Source: Termitomyces sp. T153 (Eukaryota; Basidiomycota; Agaricomycetes; Agaricales; Lyophyllaceae). Taken from it: DNA of 64,000 nucleotides. Both the position numbers and the translations under genes were made by a program. Below the pieces are notes generated by a model that saw only the letters and a list, made by a program, of their open reading frames with translations, did no database searches and had not been told where the DNA came from. The DNA lies in assembly GCA_018296165.2 (NCBI GenBank), contig JACKQL020000148.1, positions 1-64,000 of the forward strand, read 5' to 3'. This document shows positions 46,760 to 58,040 of the stretch, in pieces; positions within the stretch are counted from its first letter, which is position 1; every line of letters begins with the position of its first letter.

Positions 46760-46773
46760 TGAAGGGGGGGTGA
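46760..46773 (+). other. Polypurine tract, element C
   Basis: TGAAGGGGGGGTGA directly precedes the TGTCAC start of the 3' LTR, as expected for the plus-strand primer. The same tract is at 52412-52425 in element D. Confidence 0.75.
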
Positions 46774-47473
46774 TGTCACAACCCGCTCCCTAGACACTGC
46801 TCCCAACCCCTCCTGATTTCCCGTCTAACTCCCCTGAACCCCGCCCACACTTTTGCGCCCACACTGGATAACTCCGACGCTTCTCCGGCAAACCCTGACA
46901 GCAACTCCAACTCCCTCTCCATAGCCATCAACACTCCCCCTGAAACCTTCCCCCACCGTTCCTGGCCACGTCATACGTCCCCAACCCCCTACCCTAGTTT
47001 ACCCGACCCGTCCCGGAGTATCACGATGTCCCCAGAGCGGCCACGCCCCCAACTGATCCCATCAGAATACTGCCGTGGCCCAACCTTGGATTGTACCCAA
47101 CACCTGTTGACTCCGCACAGCTCTGTCGACCCCCGCCACCATATCCGCCGCCCTCCGAGGTACCCAGTAGTCGGTATATAAGTCGTAGAATAACTCCTCG
47201 AACTTTAGTCTTGATATTACATTTACCGGTTTCCTATGTTTTGTCTCTCGTCTTGTCTCTATTCCTGTTTTTAAGTTTCGAATCTATCTTTTTCCCTCAG
47301 TCTCGTCTCGTCTCTGTCTCATCTTGACTGTACATATTTCCTTTGTTCTTCTAAGTTCCCCTTGCTCCCTACGTCAGTACAAACTCCGTGCATGTGCCAC
47401 AACCTGAACATTCTTATGACAATTCCAACCCTTGCTCCCCGCTCGGCCCCGGAGCCCATCAAGCCCTGGTAAT
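46774..47473 (+). mobile_element. 3' LTR of element C, truncated by element D
   Basis: Aligns with 36913 onward up to CAAGCCCTGG, then GGTAAT and the TGTCACG start of element D. The last 300 or so bases of this LTR are absent here and are not found after element D. Confidence 0.8.
47175..47182 (+). promoter_or_regulatory. LTR TATA box, element C 3' LTR
   Basis: TCGGTATATAAGTCGTAGAAT, counterpart of 37314 in the 5' LTR. Confidence 0.5.
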
Positions 47474-48638
47474 TGTCACGACCCGTTCCCCAAAACCCCG
47501 CACATCGTCCATCAAACCCCCGAACCCCCAAAAGGACCCCCAACGCTCCGCCGAACTTCCGCCCATGCCCACGCCTACTTCGGCTCACTCCGACACCTCC
47601 CCGGCTAACTCCGACGGCCCCCTGGCCAACTTCGGTGCCTGCCCCGCAGCCACTGACACTTACCCTGGGCTTCCCAAACCCCGAGAACCACCCCCGCTAT
47701 TCCTGATCTTCGCCCACCCATCATTAACTCAACACCCTGCTTCCTCCGACCTATTCCGGAATATCACGACAACCTCGGAACAACCCGCGATCCCATCAAC
47801 GTATCAGCGCGGCACGATCTTCGATCACAACCGACACCCGCCCGCTCCGTCAAGCCCCGCCAAGCCCCGCCGCCACAGCCGACGTACCCCGAAGTCCTCC
47901 GGTAGTCAGTATATAAGTCATCGAGTAGCTCTTCGTACTCCAGTCTTGATATTGCTTAACGTTACCTATGGTCTGATTGCTTCCTTTTTGTGTTTCGTGT
48001 TCGTTTTCGTGTCTTTTTCTCCTTACTCTCAGTTTCCCGGTCTTATCTCAGTCTCCCGATCTTATCTCAGTCTCCCGGTCTTATCTCAGTCTCCCGGTCT
48101 TGTCTCGTCCCCTTTTTGTTATCGTTCTCGTTATCGTTTCGTACCTCCACTCGAATCTACTCTTGTTCCATATTGTCTCGTCCAACGCCGTCTCGGTGAC
48201 GTCGTCTGACCCTTGTGCCCAATTCTTCATCAACCCTAACGACCTCACGAACTCCGCGATTATAATTACGAACCCCGACACCCCTTACCAGGTCCGAACC
48301 TCACTCTTCGCTCGGTCCCGGACTCCATCAACTCCAAATGATCTCCCATCAAACCCCGGCTCCGCCCCCATTGATCACACAGCCACCTACCCCCTTGCTT
48401 CCGCAAATCTCCCGTACGGCCTTCTGCCTGAACCCCGCCAAGACCGTCTCATTTCCCCACAATCCGACTTCTCCGGACCTTCCCGGATCTGTCTGGATCA
48501 CATCTCCCCAATTACCCGTGCAAACCACCAGGACCCAGAATGTCTTTGAGTGTCCGGTCACCAATGCAGGGGAATCACGCCCGCCTAGTAAGGACTCGCC
48601 CAGTGCAGCTGCGCCCCCGAGGTCAGCGGACCCTGACA
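47474..48638 (+). mobile_element. 5' LTR of gypsy element D (1165 bp)
   Basis: TGTCACGACCCGTTCCCC to GCGGACCCTGACA. Its partner is 52426-53594 (1169 bp). By eye they differ by perhaps a tenth, many changes being CpG transitions. Four copies of a 19-bp unit (TCTCAGTCTCCCGGTCTTA) lie at about 48027-48103; the 3' LTR has three. The ends match the LTR of C, while most of the body differs. Confidence 0.85.
47910..47917 (+). promoter_or_regulatory. LTR TATA box, element D 5' LTR
   Basis: GTCAGTATATAAGTCATCGAG, equivalent in place to the box in element C. Confidence 0.55.
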
Positions 48639-48669
48639 TAATATCAAGACTCGACCTTACCCCGTCCGT

Positions 48670-50850
48670 GATGCCCGCATTATCTCCGCACACACAATCA
48701 AATAACTCCGATGTCTATGGTCTACCCGCGCCGGGGAACCCTTATGATTCATACGGCCCTGCCCAATTTGCCGAGGCACATTGAGTCGTGGATCCGACAC
48801 CAAACGTCCCCTCTGCTCCAGTTACTTTCATACAACGGCTCCCCCCACGGACACCTTCCCCAACTCACACCCAACTCCCAACCCCTCGCGCAAACCGTCA
48901 AATCATCTTCTACCCCACCCCTACACTCCCCGCCAACTCCGCTCTCTCGCACAAAGTCGACCCCGACATCACCCAAAGAATAACATCCTAAAGCCTGGCG
49001 ACCATCCGATCGAATGAGTAACAAGGTCTCCGGCACCGCGCCAGCCCTCCGACCCACAATAATGCCAACCTGCCATGGAACAGTCACCCACAGCGCGAGG
49101 ATCGCCAGCTACAAAGAAACCACTGAGAACGCGCTTCCCCGAAGCCCGCCTGTGGATCCACCGGCCCCCCAGCAACCCCGCAGACCGACGAACGCGACTA
49201 ATCACCAACAACATCACCAAACCCTATTATCGACCCCCTCCAAGGAAATAAACCCTCCGACAACTAACCCCGAAACCATCGAAATCAAGCTCGAATCCAC
49301 CACAGGACAAGAACCTCAGACCTAGGCTATGCTCCAACCCCGTGACCTGCTTCCGGACCTCGATCGATCGGCCGTCACCTCCGCCCAACAAATGAAGGGG
49401 CCCCGACTTCCCCGACCCGACCCTGACAACCCCGGAACAGGACCAAAACATCCCCGAGCTTACACTCCGCCACCAGACTACGCCACCTCCCACGAAGGAA
49501 TCCCCAGCATAGGGGCCACCCCGAACCAACTATAGGAAAAAGGACCCTATACGAAGTAATTCCCCAAGTGCTCTAAATTCGCTGACATGTTCATATAAGG
49601 GAGGGAGAAGCCCCACCATCATCCAGAAAACAACGATCGGCCATTTAAGCGACCCGACAACCCCCAGGGGCACGCGCTCCCATATCCTCAAAAGACTTCC
49701 CCCATATGGCTCGACGACCCAAAACGACCCCGCGCCAGCCCGAAACAGTCCCACCCAGACCCCTCCGAACCCATCAACCCGGCTCCGGACCCTGGCGACA
49801 CGACTCCAGGGCCTCCGCTCCGACCCCGACATCTGACCAAGAAAACTCACAGCGCCGGCTCGACAACGATGCCCTGGTAGCCCCAACTCCGCAACAGAAA
49901 TCACCACCCACTCCGAACCCCGCCCCTACACCGGAATATGTCCGCCCGAACAGGGGCCACATCACCGGGGCCTCCAGACAAGCTGGCAGTGCCTCCCCCC
50001 ACTATCACCCCTGCACTTGCACAATCTCCGGACCGCTCCGGAACACGAATGAAGAGTAAATCCGACCCTGCCGCATTCCCCGGGGAGCCCCACTCCAGTG
50101 CCCTCCCGCGGCCGACCTTCCCGCCGCCCCAACAACCATGAACAACCAACAAACCCCCACCAAGTGACCCTTGAGTCGACTCCGGGACCACCCACTTCTT
50201 CCCGATGAAGGGACCACAGACCCCCGAACCTCCGAACTCGAGGAAGTATCAGAAATACGTAAGACCCCCTTTGTCCGCCGCGGGCTTACCTTTGGTCAGG
50301 AGAGCAATATCACGTAGATGACCCGGAACCCCAAATTGGGCCCCGGGCCCGAAGGAACTGGTTGGGACTGATCACCCCGCATCCTACCCCCTCGGTCATC
50401 GACACTCCGGAGCACACCAAAGCGCCACCCGAAGCAGGCCCGCCCACAGACGCAGCACTCCAGAACACAACCCCGACCCGGACCAACTATACTGCGAAGA
50501 CGAACCCCGCCTCACCCAACCCCGCCAATAAAAAAGGGCCCGCCCGCCTTCACCACCAATACCGACGTAAGGGCTAGACCATGGGAAGACCCCCATTACC
50601 CCCCGCCCACCGCACCGCCAAGACAACCAAAGCCCCGAACCCGTTGGGCGCCGTACAAAATTCAAAGGCCACCCTCTACTACCAAAACGGCGCACGTCCC
50701 CTACACCCCCAGTCGAAAATTTCCGAGAAACGAATTCAACGACACCGCCCGAAATGCCGGGGACCCCACCGGAGAACTCCCACCAACCCCGACAGACCCC
50801 GGGAGCCCTCCTGCGATGCCCCGCCCCGTCCCGACCAACCCCGGGACTAG
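48670..50850 (+). pseudogene. Element D gag-pol, heavily deleted relic
   Basis: Only about 2.2 kb replaces the 6.7 kb gag-pol of C. Landmarks by DNA similarity: the ORF1 start (48670, ATGCCCGCATTATC), a stretch at 49545-49600 like the reverse transcriptase lead-in of C (GAAGTAATTCCCC...CGCTGACATGTTC), and 50255-50310 like the integrase zinc-binding region (CTTTGGTCAGGAG). The end (50830-50850) resembles the end of C pol. No catalytic box is found. CpG is abundant, so the loss is by deletion rather than CpG decay. Confidence 0.65.
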
Positions 50851-50869
50851 CCAGCGCAGACGGCACTAG

Positions 50870-50914
50870 CGGGCGTAACCCCCGCCTCTGGACTCACTAG
50901 GGATTCAACTCCCT
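50870..50914 (+). other. Conserved noncoding block (element D copy)
   Basis: GGGCGTAACCCCCGCCTCTGG, TCAC and AGGGATTCAACTCCCT match 44645-44702. In this copy AGGGA/TCCCT can pair as a five-base stem with a TTCAAC loop. Confidence 0.6.
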
Positions 50915-51083
50915 CTCACACCCCTGCGTGTTTCGCTTACTTTGCCCTCCGACAAAACTAAAAATCTCACTTCACACGCCCAGGGACCAAGAAATGACAT
51001 GTTTGCGTACAAAAGATCATATATACATTAGGCGGGGAAGGCAGCAAGTCCGAGAGCGACAAGAAACGAGGCCCACGCCCATC

Positions 51084-52214
51084 TCACTCCCTCCCCGGAC
51101 CTCCCGGAAGCCCAACCCCCAGGTCGACCTCCATCTGGGCCCGCACCACCGCTAGGATCTCCGCCAACCCCGGCAATGCCTCCCCCGCATCGGCTGCCAC
51201 CTCCCACCACGACCCCGGGGCCACCGCATTGCGTCGCCAATGCCCCGCCAGCAACCTCTCCAACCGCGCCATTCCCTGCTGCAACTCCGGAGGCTGGACC
51301 GCGGACCCCTGCGTCAACCCGTCCTGAATCGACGCGAACGCCGCGGAGGCACCGTCCAAGAGGACCCAATGCTCCCGCACCCAGCCTAAACTCCGAAAAT
51401 GAACCGTCAATAACGAACGGAGGAACGGGAGACAACTCACGAAGAATCCCCGCGCGACCCGAGGCGGCCTCGTTGGCCAACCAATCCTCCCTCCGCCTCG
51501 CCGCCTCCAGCTCCGCCCACAATGCATCCCCCTCCGGAACTCGTCCCCGCCCCTCCGCTTCCCCCGCGGGTTGCCCCTCCACCTGCGCCAGACGCTCCCG
51601 CAGACCCTGCACCTCTAGCGCCCGCTCCGTCGCCACGCGCACCGAAGTATTCCTCTCCCGCTCCATCGCTTCCTTCTCCGTCCGCGCCGCGTCACGATCC
51701 TCCCTCGCCCGGCGGAGCTCCCCCTCCCGTACTGCCAACGACGTCGTCAAGGCCTCCACCTGCTTGCAAAGGAAGACCTCCGTGATTGAAGGAATCGGCG
51801 CGGAGGGACTCGACGACCGCTCCGAGGGAACGCCAGGGACAGGGGAAAAGAGGGAAGACTCGGGAGGCCCCGCCGACAACTCGCGCCCACGCGGCCTCTT
51901 GCTGGGTCCCGCCCCCGAGGGTGGGGAAGCTCGACGCTTTCCCCGAACCACCACCGAAGACGCCCCCTTCCCCTTTGGCACCGCGGGACGAAACTTGGTC
52001 CGCTTCGGAACCCCCGGAAAGTCCACCACTACTACTACGGACGACTCTACCGGAACCCCGTTAACCATCCCGAAAGGAAAATTCGACAACACTTACGACT
52101 CCGGTCCCTAACGCTACCCCGGCGCCGACGCTCGAACTCCTCACCCCCACTGTCATACACCACCACCTCGTCTAAATCGGCGGGAGAAACCACTGGAACG
52201 CTGGGGGAAGACAT
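51084..52214 (-). CDS. Element D antisense gene: intact coiled-coil protein (334 aa)
   Basis: Minus-strand exons 52214-52118, 52046-51441 and 51385-51084 join in phase (each intron phase 1) into 334 codons plus stop without interruption. ATG 52214 gives MSSPSVPVVSPADLDEVVVY. Exon 2 holds VVVVVDFPGVPKRTKF, a basic patch (RGKRRASPPSGAGPSKRPRG), a Ser/Pro linker and an Arg/Glu/Ala coiled coil (LAVREGELRRAREDRDAART). Exon 3 holds REHWVLLDGASAAFASIQDG and RLLAGHWRRNAV, ending GLPGGPGRE. Introns are 71 and 55 nt (GTAGCG..TAG, GTGAGT..TAG). The last exon and the coiled-coil exon are close to those of C; the cysteine cluster of C is missing. A TTTAAAG stretch about 40 bases upstream could be its TATA box. 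A nuclear location is inferred from the basic patch only. Confidence 0.65.
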
Positions 52215-52411
52215 GACAAAATTTGGGAAACCCCGGGGCACGCCCAAAGCTTTAAATTGAGTGAGGAGGACCCTGACAAAACGGCGGCCGTGCTTCGACT
52301 TCGCCTCCCACGCCGCTATCACTCGCTGTGGATTGATCAATATTGCTTGGCTTCGACTCCCACGCCCTGCCAATCCCCGTCCTGCCCCCACATCTTGAAG
52401 GGTCTCAACGC

Positions 52412-52425
52412 TGAAGGGGGGGTGA
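52412..52425 (+). other. Polypurine tract, element D
   Basis: TGAAGGGGGGGTGA next to the TGTCAC of the 3' LTR, identical to that of element C. Confidence 0.75.
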
Positions 52426-53594
52426 TGTCACAACCCGTCCCCTGAACCCCCAAACATCACCCATCAACCCCCCAAACCCCCAAAAAACCCCCGACGTTCC
52501 ACCAAACTTCCGCCCATGCCCCGCGCCTATTTCGGCTAACTCTGATGCCTCCCCAGCTAACTCCGACGGCCCCCTGGCCAACTTCGGTGCCTTCCCCACA
52601 GCCACTGACACTTACCCTGGGCCTCCCGAACCCCAAGAACCACCCCTGCTGTTCCCGATCTTCACCACCCATCATCAACTCAACACCCTGGTTCCTCCGA
52701 CCTATTCCGGAGTATCATGACAACCTCAGGGCAACCCGTGTTCCCCAATGATCCCATCAACATATCAGCGTGGCCCAATCCTCGATCACAACCGACACCC
52801 GCCCACTCCATCGAGCTCCGCCAAGCCCCGCCGCCACAGCCGACATACCCCGAAGTTCTCCGGTAGTCAGTATATAAGCCGTCAAGTAGCTCTTTGTACT
52901 CTAGTCTTAATATTGCTTAACGTTACCTATGGTCTGATTGTTTCCTTTTTGTGTTTTGTGTTTTGTGTTTTGTGTCTCGTTCTCCTTACTCTCAGTCTCC
53001 CGGTCTTATCTCAGTCTCCCGGTCTTATCTCAGTCTCCCGGTCTTGTCTTGTCTCCATTTTGTTATCGTTCTCATTATTGTTTCGTATCTCCACTCGAAT
53101 CTACTCTTGTTCCATATCAACCCCATTCCATTTCATCTGACGCTGTCTCATTGACTCCGTCTGGCCGTTGTGCCCAAGTCTTCACCAACCTAAATGACCT
53201 CATGAACTCCGCAATTACGATTACAAACCCCGACACTCCTTCACCAGGTCCGAACCTCGCTCTTCGCTCAGTCCCGGACTTCATCAACTCCAAATGATCT
53301 CCTATCAAACCCCGGCTCCGTTCCCATTGATCACACAGCCACCTACTCCTTCGCTTCCGCAAATCTCCCATACAGTCTTCTGTCTGAACCCCGCCAAGAC
53401 CATCTTGTTTCCTCGCAACCCGACTTCTCCGGACCTCCCCAGATCCATCCAGATCACATCCCACCAACTATCGGCACAAGCCATCAGTGCCCGGAATGTC
53501 TTCAAGTGTTCGGTTACCAGTGCAAGGGGATCACGCCTGCCTAGTAAGGACTCGCCCAGTGCAGCTGAGCCCCCGAGGTCAGCGGAACCTGACA
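52426..53594 (+). mobile_element. 3' LTR of element D (1169 bp)
   Basis: TGTCACAACCCGTCCCC to GCGGAACCTGACA. It has TATA at 52871, a GTGTTTT-type tract (52946-52976) that reads GTGTTTCGTGTTCG in the 5' LTR, and three 19-bp repeats (52989-53047). The next base starts CpG-poor integrase DNA, with no trace of the rest of the C LTR. Confidence 0.85.
52871..52878 (+). promoter_or_regulatory. LTR TATA box, element D 3' LTR
   Basis: GTCAGTATATAAGCCGTCAAG, same place as in the other three LTRs. Confidence 0.5.
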
Positions 53595-54490
53595 TGAAGC
53601 TCCATACCACCACAGCCTATCACCCTCAGTCAGATGGGCAGACAGAATGTGTGAACCAGGAACTGGAATAGTATCTCTGCCTGTTTTGTAATGAGAGGCA
53701 GGATGACTGGGATGAGCTGCTGCCAGATGCAGAATTCTAATACAACAACCACATTCACTCTCCCATACAGATGACTTCATTCTTCCTGGACACTGGCAGG
53801 CACCCTCACATGGAATTTGAACCTCAGGCATGCCCCTCAGAGAATGACTCTGTCAACAAGTTTGTGAATCAGATGAGGAGGGCACAGGAGGAGGCAAAAG
53901 CTGCATTAGTAAATGCCAAAAAAGACATAGCATAGTACTATAATTACAGACTGACACCTGCCCCAATTTACAAGCCTGGGGACTATGTGTACTTGGATAG
54001 CTCAGACATTAAGACAACGAGATTATCCCAGAAGCTGTTACACCATCATTTGGGCCCCTTCACAGTGAAGAAGAAGGTAGGGCCTTTGGTATACTGACTT
54101 AAACTCTCAGCAGGTCTTTGCCAACTGCATCCAGTCTTCAATGTGGTCAAGTTGTTTCCAGCTCCAGAGGATCCAATCTCAGGCAGTTGCCCTAAGCCAC
54201 CCCCACTACCAGTCCTGGTCAATGATGAGGAGGAGTATGAGGTGGAGAAAATCTTGGACAGCAGGGTATTCCAAGGGAAGTTGCAGTTCAAGGTGAAATG
54301 GAAGGAATATAGCATCAAGGACATCTCTTGGGAACCACAAGCTAATGTTCATGCATCAGGCTTGGTCCAGGACTTCTACCATAGGCATCCCAATGCCCCA
54401 AAAGCTATTCAAGGCATCTACCCTATTTCACTAGCTGACCAGGCAATTTGTGACTTCTTCTACCCAGTGCATCAAGGCACTGCATCCTAG
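53595..54490 (+). pseudogene. Gypsy integrase C-terminal half and chromodomain (probably the far end of element E)
   Basis: Starts abruptly inside the integrase core: KLHTTTAYHPQSDGQTECVN (catalytic Glu not reached upstream), then FFLDTGRHPHM, YKPGDYVYLDSSDIKT and LHPVFNVVKLFPAPEDP. The chromodomain reads EYEVEKILDSRVFQGKLQFK and WKEYSIKDISWEP (54235-54340). The frame ends at the TAG at 54488. It is CpG-poor, unlike the element on its left. The first two thirds of pol are missing. Confidence 0.8.
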
Positions 54491-54500
54491 AGGGGGGTGA

Positions 54501-54942
54501 TGTCAGGGGATGTCTCACTGGTTTCCCCTTCTCCTTCTCCAGTTCTTGTCAGACTTGCTCCATTATAGTTTTCCTTCATTCTCCTTCCTTTTCCCTATCT
54601 ATTGGTCCTAGTTTCAGCTCTCAGGCTGCACCAGTTTTCTGTCAATAATTCAGACAAGTGTGGCTCCTTTGATACTGCCACTGGTTTATGTAACTGCTGA
54701 CCAATTGCTGATACATCACTTGTGTCTTTTTTTCTCTGTCATACTATACAGTTGTTTCTCACACTTTTGAAGCCTCTGAAGCATCATACCTGGCCTAGAG
54801 AATCCCCAGACCTGTTCTCTTTGGATTTCCCTTTGCCAGGTAAGTAGTTATCTTAGTAGACACTGTACAGTACTGAATAGACTTTAGATTTCCCTTTGCC
54901 AGCTGTGTGATTGAGCCACAGCCTCCAGAGGTTGCCCTTACA
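54501..54942 (+). mobile_element. 3' LTR after the integrase fragment (gypsy family 1)
   Basis: A polypurine stretch (AGAGGGGGGTGA) is followed by TGTCAGGGGATG; the end is GTTGCCCTTACA. Its last two thirds resemble the LTR at 35434-35763. Confidence 0.75.
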
Positions 54943-55080
54943 CTGAGGCTGGAAGGAATCTAATCCTTTCCAGTGGCTGTGGGAGGTCAGATCAACTCCT
55001 CACTGGTGGGAACACCACTAAGGAGTGAAGAATACTTCTCCCACAGGGCTCATGGTCCTGTGAGATTGTGAGCTGGGCCT

Positions 55081-56343
55081 GTGCTGGGTATGCAATTGGC
55101 AGCCCCAGCAGCATTTATCGAGATAATACCAGAGGTTGTCAGAGACACCTCTGATACAAACAGTGAGGCCCATCCAGACAACATCCTTTGTAGAAGGGTG
55201 ATGGTGTTCTGGCAGAACCATGTTGAGGTCCCTAAGACCTCAACTCAGCAACATTTAATTGCCAGAGTAGCTAAACACATTGCTATTCAGAGCTTTTTGG
55301 GAGATGGCATTATTCCAACAGATCCTATGAAATACATGGATATCTATATGTTGTTCTTATCACAGAAGGTAACAGATTACCTCCAGCACAGGAAGCTGCA
55401 GGGATTACAGACATTGTCTGCAATGCTATCACTATATCTTGGTGGGGACTATGTGCCCCCACTATCCCCAGTCAACAAAGCATTGACTCTGTTGCAAGCA
55501 CTGCAGTAGCCTGGTGAAATGCTGCATGATTACACAGCTAGACAGGCTGCTGTGGACTGTCAACAATGGGCCACATTGGGCACAATTGTAGCACCAGACT
55601 TAGCATTTACTGATGTGGGGTTGGTGATTACAGTAGAGCAACCAGTGGTGTGGAGTACACCTGGTGAATCTACATGGAGAGCACTGACTTGGGAAGATTG
55701 GATTGCTCTGCAGTGATTTTGCAATGGGGACATGAAGGACTTTGGATAGTTCTCCATGGACAATCAAGGAGTAGTGTTCCAGGGGAATACTGCCTATGAT
55801 GCATGGCTAGAAGGGTATGTTCCACCAGAATGAACCAGGCCAATTAAAAAGAAAGAGCAAGACTCTTGCTCCCCTTTCAGAGACAAAAATGCTGGGACTG
55901 GTCAGAGCCCTACAGACTCCCAGAGGCATACAGGTCAAGGAGCTAATGCTCCTTTGAACTGGTCTGGAGAAAGACTTGTTGGTGGAGGAGAACCTAGACA
56001 GAGATCACCAGATAGTGATTTTGTATCATCTCCTCCCTCCATGCCACACTGTGGACTCCAAGGTCTAGAAGGAGGAGGTGGAGGTCTAGGAAGAAGACCA
56101 TCTTTTCCTGGTTGTGGACCACTGCCACCCCCAGAAGGAGGTCTGCTTGACTTAGGAAGATTAGATGATGGCCCTTTGGGAGAAGATAATAGTGTGGATT
56201 GCAGAGCTGTGAGAAGGAGGACTACAGTCCTCCCAGAGAAACAGCCACAGCATTTTTTGATGCTGCCACAACATTGTGAATGCTTCACTACTCCAGGAGT
56301 GAAGAAGCCCACAAATATTACCACCAGACAATGCATGATTGAC
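55081..56343 (+). pseudogene. Gypsy element F, gag N-terminal region
   Basis: The frame reads MLGMQLAAPAAFIEIIPEVV and on to QALQ (55509), continues past a TAG to WTREDW-like text (ALTWEDWIALQ, 55713), and then 55954-56343 is Gly/Pro-rich (GLEGGGGGLGRRPSFPGCGP). Pro/Gly-rich leaders before the capsid are common in mushroom gypsy elements. No separate LTR for F is seen; it starts soon after the family-1 LTR. Confidence 0.6.
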
Positions 56344-56399
56344 TGAGGGTAGTGATGGAATAGCTGCTTGCAGTATGTCTGGCAATACTGGAAAGACTC

Positions 56400-57317
56400 A
56401 AGCCAAGGTGGAGTGATCCCTCAAAAACAATCACTCCCTATGCAGGGTCTGCCAAGTTCAGTGAACTTGAGGATTGGCTGATGAACATCTGCATATTTTA
56501 CGCTATAGCTCAATATGATGGAGATGGGCATGATTACAAGAAAGTCCTAATTTTAATGAACTTCCTAGCTGCAAATATACTAAAGTGGTACCTATGACAT
56601 GTAATATATGTCAATAGGGCCCAGTCCCACTGGAGGTTCAAGGATGTGATCCTTAAACTGTACAATTGGTTCATACAGCCTTCAACAATGTAATATGCAT
56701 GCAACACATTCCACAATGCAGTGTATGCAATCAAAGAAGGGATGCAAGGCTTCTATGATGCCTTGCTTGACCATGCTCAAAACATGGCTGTCTTCCTTAA
56801 CAAATTTACTATTTGTGAGCAGTTCTTGGAGGGGATACCCTCTGATATGCTTGTGGCATTGATATGTGATGGCAGACTGGGTTCTGAAGTGAATACAGTC
56901 AAGGAGTTTATCTCAGAGGCCAAGGCTTACAAGAACAGCATTAAAACTGCTGCACACTATTTAGAGTGCAGTAAGAAAAGTTGGTCAGGATGGCAGCTGT
57001 TGCTAGCAGCAGCACAGTCTCCAGCAAGTGGGACTGGACAATATAACCAGTCACAGCTATCAGGGTTGGCAAAGAGGCCAGCTATATGCATGGCCTCAAG
57101 ACCTATGCAACTTAGAGACAGTGGGGGCTTGGAGACCTCCTAGTCTGTAGCTGCAGCACAGGTGGCAAGAAAACATCTTGTTGCAGAGAAGAATGTGGTG
57201 GCCATTGCATCAGGCCAACCCAGCAAGAATGCTAGGCAGTCCACAAACTGTTACAAGTGTGAAAAGGCTGGGCATTTTGCATGAGAATGCAGGGAGCTGG
57301 CTAAGCCAGCTCCCCGA
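56400..57317 (+). pseudogene. Element F gag: capsid domain and zinc knuckle
   Basis: FSELEDWLMNICIFYAIAQY (56457 on) opens a capsid-type domain. VYAIKEGMQGFYDALLDHAQ, FLEGIPSDMLVALICDG and FISEAKAYKNSIKTAAHYL follow. The CCHC knuckle CYKCEKAGHFA-stop-EC lies at 57237-57295. Stops at 56596 and elsewhere break the frame. The same region is present in inverted orientation at 62300-63440. Confidence 0.75.
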
Positions 57318-58040
57318 GTGTTTGTGTGGGCAGCTTATACAGCTGCACTATCAGACATGGGTGAGGCTAACAATGAGCAGGAGAAAGAGCCTGCTGAGGC
57401 TAATGTCAAGAATGTGTTGAAGTCCAAAGGGACACAGGAGCATGGTGAAGAGTACATGGAATTAGAACTGTACAACAACAAGTACTATACTTGTGGTAGT
57501 GATAGTGAGGGACTGTTTGCCCTCACAGAGGTTCCTACCAGTGAGCATAGAGAGAAAGAACCTAGCAATGAGGTTTGCATGCAAAAGGTGCAGCTCACAG
57601 TGTTCAAGAATGCCATTGACTGCCCAGTGCTGCCAGCACAAGACAAAGAATGTTTTGTTACTTGGGTAGAGGTGAATGACCATTGGGCATGGATACTGTG
57701 GGATTCAGGAAGTACAACTTCTGAAATTACTCTATCTTTTGCTCATGTGTCTGAGATACAGGTGGCACTATTGGCCACCCCCATCATCCTACAGCTGGGA
57801 ATGATTGGAAGTTGTTCCATAGTGAACTATGGTGCCAAGGTTACTATGAAGGTCCTAGGTGAGACTTGCAATGTCTATGTGGACATTGCAAACTTTGATT
57901 GCTATGACATGATTGTAGGTACACCATTCATGAGGACTCATAAGGTCCTCCTGGATTTTGCAAATGACCAAGTAGTTATTTATAGAAGGGCAACTCCAGC
58001 TCATAAATTGGAGCTGAAAGATGCTGATGGCCATGTGTGA
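57318..58040 (+). pseudogene. Element F retropepsin, open for 240 codons
   Basis: The frame contains HWAWILWDSGSTTSEITLSF, with an intact Asp-Ser-Gly active site (57707 on), then CYDMIVGTPFMRTHKVLLDF (57900), equivalent to the conserved ILG-x-PW motif. Unlike the other proteases here, this one keeps its catalytic triplet. It is one piece of a polyprotein whose other parts carry stops. Confidence 0.75.

Noticed and set aside
51176..52111. 311-codon plus-strand frame opposite the antisense gene of element D
   Set aside because: Pro/Ser/Arg-rich shadow; the minus strand has splice sites and matches the paralogue in element C.
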